A DNA stretch of 64,000 nucleotides, from assembly GCA_963691705.1 (NCBI GenBank), contig OY829538.1, forward strand, positions 32,632,836-32,696,835. The letters run 5' to 3'. Below the pieces are notes generated by a model that had not been told where the DNA came from, ran no database searches, and was given only the letters and a program-made list of their open reading frames with translations. The position numbers and the translations under genes were made by a program. Below, piece by piece: positions 57,162-64,000 of this stretch. The DNA comes from Viola odorata. Its lineage: Eukaryota > Streptophyta > Magnoliopsida > Malpighiales > Violaceae. Position 1 is the stretch's first letter, and each line of letters starts with the position of its first letter.

Positions 57162-57845
57162 GATATGAGCTCGAGGGTTCTAACTCGTATCCGTGAAGTG
57201 ACCTCACGAGTAGGTCGCGCCAACCATGAAGAAGCGTGCGTCAAACCCTCGCAAGCCATGAGGATCTTCGCCAAGGCCGAGTGCGCAAGGCGCACCAACC
57301 TTAGCGTCCCTTGAAGGCCCATGCCCTAGCCATCTGAGGCCTTGCTCTAGCCTTCCAAAGGCCAAGCCAAGCCCATCTCTCCAAGCCCGCGGTCAAGCCC
57401 CCTTTGTTAAGGGTAGTAGTGTCTTTCCACATGTAGTAAACCCTAGCTATAAATAGAAGGGCTTAGCCTCTTTTATATCTTGTCTTTGATTTTTGTGAGT
57501 TATCTTCATCAAGACCATTAGTTAGCCTAGCACAATAGGGTTCTTAGAACCAGTCTTATTTCCTCTAGCTAACACCTTTCGGCTTGATCATCTCTTGATC
57601 AATTAAGGGAAGGTTTCGGCTTAGAGATCCTTGTAATCGTTTCAATACAAGTTATATACATTGCTTTCCATCAATTCCTATCAACACTTCCTTCGTCTAT
57701 TGTCGCTGCATTTACTCCATTAAACACCAACAATTATCCATCTAAACACCTTCTATCTGTGCGTTTACCTCCTCCCAAAGAAGACTAGATCCTTCCATCA
57801 AGCAACTCACGACTTCATCTTCCAAGAGAAACCAAGAAGTTATCA
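57162..57845 (+). repeat. 3' LTR of element D
   Basis: 684 bp, TGATATGAGC...TTATCA, preceded by the polypurine tract agggagggga (57152-57161). A TATA box TATAAATA lies at 57448-57455. It is similar in layout to the LTRs of C and to the fragment of A. Confidence 0.88.
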
Positions 57846-59018
57846 CTTATGGAGGAAAGTTTCTACGAGCCGATTTAGGGACACGATCTACGGATGGCGG
57901 CGAACTGCCTTGAGGAAGTATGGGACCTTCCTAGAGGTGAAGCAATATAGAGGTCTAGATGGTGTGACACGGGAAGTGTGGGGGCACTTGTCTGACTATC
58001 GATCGACCCCGAAGTTTCAAACAATATCGCACTCACACAACGGGTAGCAGAGGCTTCAGAAAGCCTGCTGACATTCTGATAATGTGTTGTAACTATTTCT
58101 TATTTTCAATTTTCATTCCTTTGATGAACTTAGTTGTGTACTTGATTTAATTATTTTTTTTCAAATTAAGATTTTATTTGGAATGTTGTAGGAGAAGAAT
58201 ATGGACGAGTCTCAGGGTGGTCCGATTCTTTTTGACACGGTTTATGACCACACCCATATCCTGAAGAAACATCCTCAGAAGAAATATGTCAACCCCAAGA
58301 GTGAAGCTTGCATTGTAAGTAATACTACAATTTTATTAACGTCTATAGTTATGAAAATGCAAGTGTTGTTTATATCTTAATTTTATCATTTCAATAATTT
58401 TTACTAACTTTGTCATGTAATTCTTAACTAATTATGTCAATTTCAGAAAACGTATAAGAAGGCTTATTCTACTCAGTATTCTGATACAGCTGACAAGCCT
58501 TATGCGGTTCCTAAATTGCATCAAGAAGCATTTGGTCAACCTAGAAGAAATTGCGTGGTTGGCATTGGTGGTCATTTGCTAGCTTCACGATTTTATGACA
58601 CTGCTCGAAGCACATATCCATCAAGTGTGTTTTAATACCATTGCTTACTTTAAACTATTGTTTTATGAGTTTTAATGTAATGTATACTTTATTCTTTGAA
58701 ACAACAGGACCTGGCTCGTCTTCTACTTGGATACCTTCTTAGGACGAACTGAACCGTCGTGTTAAAGAACAAGTTGAGCAGGGGATTCAGGATGCAAAGA
58801 GTCAGTATGAGGAAAAGATTTCTAACATGCGGGAGACCATGACTGAGATGCAAGATCGAATGCAAGCCGAGATGAGGATGTTGCGGGAAGAATTAGAGAG
58901 GCAAAAGGCGCAACAAACTCTCGAATTGCAGGCAATGATACAGGCCAAATTTGAAAGGAAGAGGGCGTTCCAGCAACTACCTCCTCAACACCCTTCAAAT
59001 GATGATCATGAATACTAA
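57846..59018 (+). pseudogene. CACTA (En/Spm-type) transposase-associated gene, C-terminal exons, decayed
   Basis: Pieces in order: 57860-58080 (FRDTIYGWRRTALRKYGTF, then a region with W..LSDYRSTPKFQ), broken by TAG and TGA. Then 58200-58312 (DESQGGPILFDTVYDHTHIL), ending at a GT. Then 58447-58634 (KTYKKAYSTQYSDTADKPYA). Then 58709-59018 with a Glu/Met/Arg-rich coiled coil (MREE-type, MQDRMQAEMRMLREELERQK) and TAA. This order (an SxxN-type conserved region, an FxxVYxxTH box, a coiled-coil end) matches plant Ptta/En/Spm transposase-like proteins. The N-terminal part is missing left of element D. Confidence 0.65.
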
Positions 59019-59249
59019 AGTGGGTAGGCTTTCATGTGATAATTTTTGCAAGACTTATTTATTATATTTACTTAATTAATTTTTAGTTTTCTAGCGTTTA
59101 ATTATGAACGTTAATTGTGTAACTAAACGATTTTCATTTATACGATTTAATTAGTATTATTATTGTTAGTATTATTTATTATTTATTATTTATTTTAATA
59201 TATATTAATGCTAAATTATTCATATTTATAAAAATCTGAAGAAAAAATA

Positions 59250-59964
59250 TTTCTACATTTCCGACGGACAAAGCCGTCGGAAACATTCAAGTTGTTTCGA
59301 CCGCCTTATCCGTTGAAAACATCAAGCGTCAAATGCTTTCGAGGGGACGGTCGTCGAAATAAATTCAACAATTTTGATGGTTGTCTCCGTCGAAACACTA
59401 AATGTTTCGAAGGAGAAAGTGGTTGAAAACAAGCTAATGTTTTTGACGCACTTTCCCTCGATAACCTGTGTAAACAAAGGTATCGACGGAGTGTTCGGTC
59501 AAAAAAGTCTTCACCTTTTTTCGACGGGGGGCGTCGAAATTTGTTTTGCGACTAGTAATTTGGTCGAAATTGAATCACAATTTTGACCGAGTTGGTCGTT
59601 GAAAATTAATGCCAACTCGATCCCCAATTTTTGACAGACGTTGTTTTCGACCAATATTTTTGTTGCAATTCCCTCAAAAGATTTTTCGTCAATCATTTCG
59701 GTAGAAAAATAGGGTGTTCGACGAACCATTCTGCAACGACAACTAGCCATCCAAATGAGTGATTTTCGGCGGACTTTCATTGGTTTTCTACGATTTTGTG
59801 CCGTTGGAATGAGACATCATTTGTAGTGCTTCCCCATTGATATCGAAATACACATTTTTTTCGACGAGCAAGATGCCCTGTTGATAAACTATCGACGAAG
59901 CACTCGTTATCGATGAGTTTCACATTGCACCGATGAGAAAGTATTAACCATTTTCTTTGTAGTG
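59250..59964 (+). mobile_element. Right terminal region of a CACTA transposon
   Basis: The end TTTTCTTTGTAGTG at 59951-59964 is the inverse of CACTACAAAGAAAA, the CACTA terminal repeat. Inside are many copies of short subterminal motifs of the type TTTCGACGG/CCGTCGAAA in both orientations, including the perfect hairpin TTTCCGACGG (59258-59267) / CCGTCGGAAA (59274-59283). A second TTTGTAGTG occurs at 59819-59828. Subterminal repeats are transposase binding sites in this superfamily. Confidence 0.85.
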
Positions 59965-60062
59965 GTTCGACAATTCTTATCTCGACGTCAACCACTTCCT
60001 TTCCCCTTGATTTTCCCTAAAATAACGCCCAGTATACACTTTGAATGCCTAAAACTCATATT

Positions 60063-60660
60063 CAGGGGCAGAGTCAGGTGGCGCATGTACCACATGTGCG
60101 CTTCCCCTCTCTTTTTCATCGTCGATATGTTCCCCACTGCATAGATCCACCGATATCTCATCTCTCAAACTTACCCCCTCACCTATAGGGATGACAATGG
60201 GTACCCGTACCCGGATGCCCGCCTGTAACCATACCCGTTTGACAGGGTAATACCCGCTTTGACTGGGTATGGTTCGGGTACGGGTAATACCGGGATTGAT
60301 AAATTCGGGTATGGCCGGGTATGATACCCAGTGTATACCCGTTCGGGTATAACCTGATTTTTTCTCCATCATCATTTACCCGCGATCTCTTTTCTCCATC
60401 TTCCCCGCTCTCTCTTTCTCTCCCTCTCCCCAATCATCTCTCCATCTCTGCATTTATCAATTCGGGTTTCCTTCCTTCCTCCTTCCTCCTCGCGATCTCC
60501 ACCTCGGTTAAATTTTACTGCGTTACTATTTCCATGTTCCGTTGCTTGGCGAAAGATGGATTTATAGAGTTTGTTTCAGTTCTGAGAATCCTTCATTTTC
60601 TAGTGCTTGTTTTTGTACTTCATTAGTTGTGTGACTAATCAGAAAAACTGTGTTGTAGAT
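60063..60660 (+). mobile_element. hAT-like terminal sequences (fragmentary)
   Basis: CAGGGGCAGAGTCAGG at 60063-60078 resembles the hAT terminal consensus CAGGGGCGGAGCCAGG and is followed by a short inverted repeat (gcgcatgt/acatgtgcgc). A second start, TAGGGATGACAATGGG at 60186, leads into a dense set of ACCCG/CGGGT motifs to 60355, as in subterminal regions of other hAT elements. No transposase domain is readable. Low certainty. Confidence 0.4.
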
Positions 60661-61475
60661 CTCCAGAATTCACAATCTGAAGCAACAAGTGCCTCAGCCT
60701 AAAATAGGAACACAAGAAAACGTGCTACTGTTGTTGATGTGGATGTTGAAACTTCAGGATATGTGATTGATATTGGTAGGAGGTTTCATTCTCTGCTTTA
60801 TTTTCTGTTCTTTTTTTGCAATAACTGCCTGTTTGATGGTGGAACCTCACATTGGACCCATTTGGCCGATTGTCTTGTAAACTCCAATTTGTGAAACTTA
60901 CTCTTCTGTGTTTAAAAAATGTATTTTCTTAATTATTACTCTGTAGAACCAGGTGGTCCCTGGACCACAATGCCGCTAAATGCAGTATTCATATATTTCT
61001 TTATTCAGCTTAAGCAATACATAAAACAAAAAACTCCCCAGGTTTCCTTTTGCACTCTTGTGAGGCAGCTCTGAAGCCTAACGTAACTTCATTATAATGA
61101 CCCAATTGAGCCTGAACAACTGAGATTTAATTCGTGATTGGACCATCCACACTTAATATATATACACATGTTTATTTATGCCATTTATCTTATGTTAAGA
61201 GATATTGCCGAGTGGATTCCATCATTGCAAGTTATGTCATTACCTTTTTCTGGAAAGTCCACCTTTTATATTAGAAATTCCATGCTTGATTATCTCATTG
61301 AAAATTTGCATCTGTGAAGATTCCATGTAGTTGATTGTAGTATCATTATATTAAGCAATAACCCCTCTTCTTGTTCCTCCCTTTAGTAGTTTTTGTTTAA
61401 TTTAGTTTATGGAGTTGGAATGGACATTTAGTGGACTTCTCTTGATTTGAAATGAAGGCATGGTTGATGTGATCC
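60661..61475. other. Stretch without recognised gene
   Basis: Begins with SEATSASA-like coding text at 60670-60760 (a possible continuation of the hAT-like piece), then AT-rich sequence with no ORF, repeat array or RNA gene that I can support. Confidence 0.45.
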
Positions 61476-62213
61476 TGCCTAGGGTTAGTAAGTCGAATAA
61501 CATATGGAGCTTAAGGAGGATCTAGCCAAGCGAATCATCTAGAGAAAACCATGACCACAAGAAGAAAAGACACAAGATTTACAAGTTGCAGCGGAGAAAA
61601 TACATAAAAGAGCGATGGAAAGATGGGAGTTACCGGGATTTAGAAGAAGGATGGAAAGGATGGAGGTGAGCACACACGAGGTAGTGAACAATCACACGAA
61701 CGTTTGCTTGATCAAGATATACTCCGAGGGCCAAGATTGAGACTCGTTTCTATGGATGATCAAACAAATAAATCCTCGATTTCATTCAAGCAAAAATTGT
61801 CACAATCATTACAAACTTTGATTTCCCGGAAAAAAGATTAAGAGGAGTAAACTCAACTCAAATGATCTCTCTCAAGGAAGAGATGATGAGCTCAAGGCTT
61901 AGGTGATATGAGGAAGGAGTAATCTCACTTTACAAAATATCACACAAATGTCTAAAAGCTTCCTAGGAAAATGATACAAAAGAGTTACATATAGTTGGTA
62001 TGCAAATTGGGCTTGAAAAGCCCAAAATTCGTACCCAAAACAGAGGCTGGCGTGATTCACGTTAAGAGGATAGCGTGATCACGTTAGCCAAATTCCCTTA
62101 ACGTGATTCACGTTAACACCTTAACGTGATTCACGCCAGGATGCCCAAAATTCCGAATCCACTCCAGTGGCTAGCGTGAATCACGCTAAGGGCGAGGCGT
62201 GATCACGCTAGCA
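61476..62213 (-). repeat. LTR of a Gypsy-type element (element H), minus strand
   Basis: On the minus strand a purine tract agggaggaaaa is followed by TG at 62213, the likely LTR start. The likely end is ...ACCCTAGGCA at 61476. The length would be 738 bp. U3 begins with six CGTGA-TCACG palindromes. Borders are inferred from the TG/CA rule and the purine tract only, since the second LTR is outside the window. Confidence 0.5.
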
Positions 62214-62318
62214 TTTTCCTCCCTGCGCGCCAGAATGTCGAGTAGCATAACTTTTGATCCACCCGTTCGATTGACCTAAAACTTGTCCCAAATGAAAGCT
62301 AACATCTTGAAGTTTCCA

Positions 62319-63869
62319 TCAAGCTTTGGTTCTCGTAAATCGGAGGCCATTTGCTTGTCCATATTCTGGTGGAAAATATGCGACGCAATTCTGACTTGCA
62401 TAGGACCTCATGGATGGAGCTTTTGATGTCAAGGCCTTGGGATGGGTGAGCGTGGCCAGGTGACTTGCTTGGGTTAGATGCGCCTCTACTTCATGGCTTT
62501 CTCGGCCATCTTGGTAGTTCCGCATGTCTAGGCCTAGGGATTGCGAAGATTTAGCACTCGATCCTCGACCTTGGGCATGATTTACGCGCATTTGCAAGGC
62601 TCGGCTGCCCGTGACCGATCCTCTTGGCAATGTGTCAAGTTGTTCTAATTCTAAGGGGTTCGTGATCACATCAACCTCTCCCTCTTCAGAAGGATTTGTC
62701 CTCGAATCCATAACCTCAATCGTCTCACCTACACACTTAAAAACACTTGAAAACAAATGTGAGATACACAAGAGGCGCAATCGCGCGTGCTTATGCGTAG
62801 GGTGGACCAAGGAAGAGTCAACAACATTAATAGCACATTGATGCACATCGTTTCTTAAAATGTCATGTAAAATGCGGATGGCATCACAAATAGTAGAACA
62901 ACCGACAGGATGAATATTCTTCTCTATTCGGCTCACAATGTTAAGCCAAGAGAATTGAGCACTACACATAAGCACAATGCGCTTGAAAATACCAAACAAA
63001 TTTCCAAAGAGGAAATACAAATTTTTGTAAGAATTAAACCAATTAATTCTTGACAAATTCGGCTCAAAAATTTGTGTTCTCTTAATACACAACATATTCA
63101 CGGTATTTAAGTGCACATCATCCACAAATAATTCATGTAGGCTGCAATGGGCAAGATAAAATTCATCCAATTCAAAAGCATGTACATCCATGCCATCTTT
63201 ATGTACGTTAATCTCCAAGACAATATTAAAGATGCACATGGTATCACAAATTATTAAACAACATAGACGGTGGTTTATTTTCTCAAAGCCGCTTATAAGG
63301 ATTAGCCAAGAAAATTGAGCCACACGCCCATTCACAAAATGCTTTGGAATACCAAGCAATCGGCACAAAAAGAAATACAATTCCTTGCAACAATTAGCCC
63401 AAGAAAATTCTAACAAGTTGGAGCGAAAAAATTGTTTCCACGCTTTATGCCAATCAATCATGGATTCTAAATGAAAACAACATGTAAACAAATCATACAT
63501 ACTATCCGAAAAATTACAAAAATTAGCACGTTTGAGCAAGAAAGGGTCATACTTGATGAAATGCAAATTAGGAATTTTAACACATGCCATAAAATTTTCA
63601 TTCAAGTAAGGTTCATGCTCAAACGAAGAAGAATCATGCTTGACGAAGGGTACGGAAAGGATGTTGGTGCATGTCATAGAATTCATACCCAAGTGGTTTT
63701 CAAATACACGGACTAAAGAGTTATGCTCAAAGAAATGTAAGAATGAATCCTTATCACATGCTACATGTTTGTCATAAAAAATTTCAGCATGTGAATAAAG
63801 ATGAGTGAATTGAACAACCTCAAACAATTGAGCATTCAAAAGGGAAGTGAAAACATACCCGTTGGGCAA
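62319..63869 (-). CDS. 516-aa ORF of element H, internally duplicated, with pol-type tail
   Basis: A single open frame on the minus strand. Residues about 130-215 and 265-350 repeat one module: FSWANCCKELYFFLCRLLGI against INWFNSYKNLYFLFGNLFGI, each followed by AQFSWL, an EK..H segment and ICD. It is rich in Cys, His, Phe and Leu, with no RT or integrase motif. From about residue 385 it changes to a polar tail starting CVGETIEVMDSRTNPSEEGE and containing LPRGSVTGSRALQM, like the C-terminal end of Gypsy polyproteins (DSRTNPFEEGE, GPxTRAxA). So it lies between a lost pol core and the LTR. The 5' end may continue beyond the window: the start at 63869 is simply the first codon after a stop. Function unknown. 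Confidence 0.6.
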   Translation of the reverse strand: MPNGYVFTSLLNAQLFEVVQFTHLYSHAEIFYDKHVACDKDSFLHFFEHNSLVRVFENHLGMNSMTCTNILSVPFVKHDSSSFEHEPYLNENFMACVKIPNLHFIKYDPFLLKRANFCNFSDSMYDLFTCCFHLESMIDWHKAWKQFFRSNLLEFSWANCCKELYFFLCRLLGIPKHFVNGRVAQFSWLILISGFEKINHRLCCLIICDTMCIFNIVLEINVHKDGMDVHAFELDEFYLAHCSLHELFVDDVHLNTVNMLCIKRTQIFEPNLSRINWFNSYKNLYFLFGNLFGIFKRIVLMCSAQFSWLNIVSRIEKNIHPVGCSTICDAIRILHDILRNDVHQCAINVVDSSLVHPTHKHARLRLLCISHLFSSVFKCVGETIEVMDSRTNPSEEGEVDVITNPLELEQLDTLPRGSVTGSRALQMRVNHAQGRGSSAKSSQSLGLDMRNYQDGRESHEVEAHLTQASHLATLTHPKALTSKAPSMRSYASQNCVAYFPPEYGQANGLRFTRTKA

Positions 63870-64000
63870 AGCGGGAAGATGGAAACGGTTTACCTCAAGG
63901 CCTTGCCGTTGTGAGCACCATTGTTGAGCAATTACGCTTCCGATACCTCCGAGGATTGATGGTTTGAAACCACCTTTGTTCCTTGGAACATTCGGGCGCG
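63870..64000 (-). other. Sequence upstream of the 516-aa ORF, cut by window end
   Basis: About 130 bp, probably still element H. On the minus strand it contains stops in the frame of the ORF. No feature is recognised. Confidence 0.4.

Larger units (their letters stand above)
54487..57845 (+). mobile_element. Internally deleted chromovirus-like retrotransposon (element D)
   Basis: Contains the shared leader motif (54522-54544), gag with a zinc knuckle, a protease remnant, a pol C-terminal tail and a complete 3' LTR. RT, RNase H and integrase are missing, and no 5' LTR is seen. Frameshifts and stops make it inactive. Its gag is a close relative of element A's. The right flank is CACTA transposase-like sequence. 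Confidence 0.85.

Noticed and set aside
60049..60433. Minus-strand open frames with repeated YPYPN/GYTxGIIPG-like text
   Set aside because: Translation of dense ACCCG/CGGGT motifs in a transposon terminal region.
1..64000. tRNA, rRNA or other structured RNA genes
   Set aside because: No stretch with tRNA A/B box layout or rRNA-like sequence was recognised by reading; a tRNAscan or Rfam search would be decisive.

Overview
The window is plant nuclear DNA, probably from a dicot with a large repeat-rich genome. The evidence is nested plant LTR retrotransposons (Ogre/Tat, Athila-like, chromovirus-like and Copia types), Stowaway MITEs, a CACTA transposon end, and one intron-containing plant lipid gene. 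I see no rRNA, tRNA, CRISPR or prokaryotic operon. I cannot name the species.

Layout. 1-4552: truncated chromovirus-like Ty3/Gypsy element (A) with leader, broken gag, protease remnant, RT cut by a deletion, and the end of an LTR. 4553-16087: decayed Athila-like element (B) with gag, protease, RT, RNase H, integrase and a charged ORF, split at 8993-13496 by a non-autonomous LTR element (C). C has one unrecognised long ORF and is flanked by 368-bp direct repeats instead of a short target duplication. 16088-about 44960: a second Athila-like element (E), split inside gag by a 21.6-kb Ogre-type element (F, 18118-39735). F has 4.1-kb LTRs, a 5-bp target duplication GGCCC, Ogre-like ORF1 and gag-protease, but lacks RT, RNase H and the integrase core. 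Its 3' untranslated region and LTRs are full of tandem repeats.

45728-48803 (minus): the only apparently functional host gene, a five-exon wax ester synthase/diacylglycerol acyltransferase (WSD1-like). All introns fall in phase 0 and the deduced protein is 471 aa. Upstream, 51059-51460 keeps only the last exon of a paralogue, interrupted by a Stowaway MITE; a second MITE of the same family lies at 49802-50035. A CCT-domain (CONSTANS-like) exon fragment lies at 52473-52650.

52972-about 54300 (minus): 3' end of a Copia-type element. 54487-57845: internally deleted chromovirus-like element (D) with a complete 3' LTR, next to a decayed CACTA transposase and the CACTA right end (57846-59964). 60063-60660: hAT-like terminal sequences. 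61476-64000 (minus): a further Gypsy-type element (H) with a 516-aa ORF containing an internal duplication, and an LTR carrying six phased palindromes.

The genes do not form a pathway. The window records successive insertions around one lipid gene. Relative age can be read from LTR divergence counted by eye: F (under 1%) is youngest of those with paired LTRs, C (about 2.6%) is older, and the hosts B and E are full of stops.
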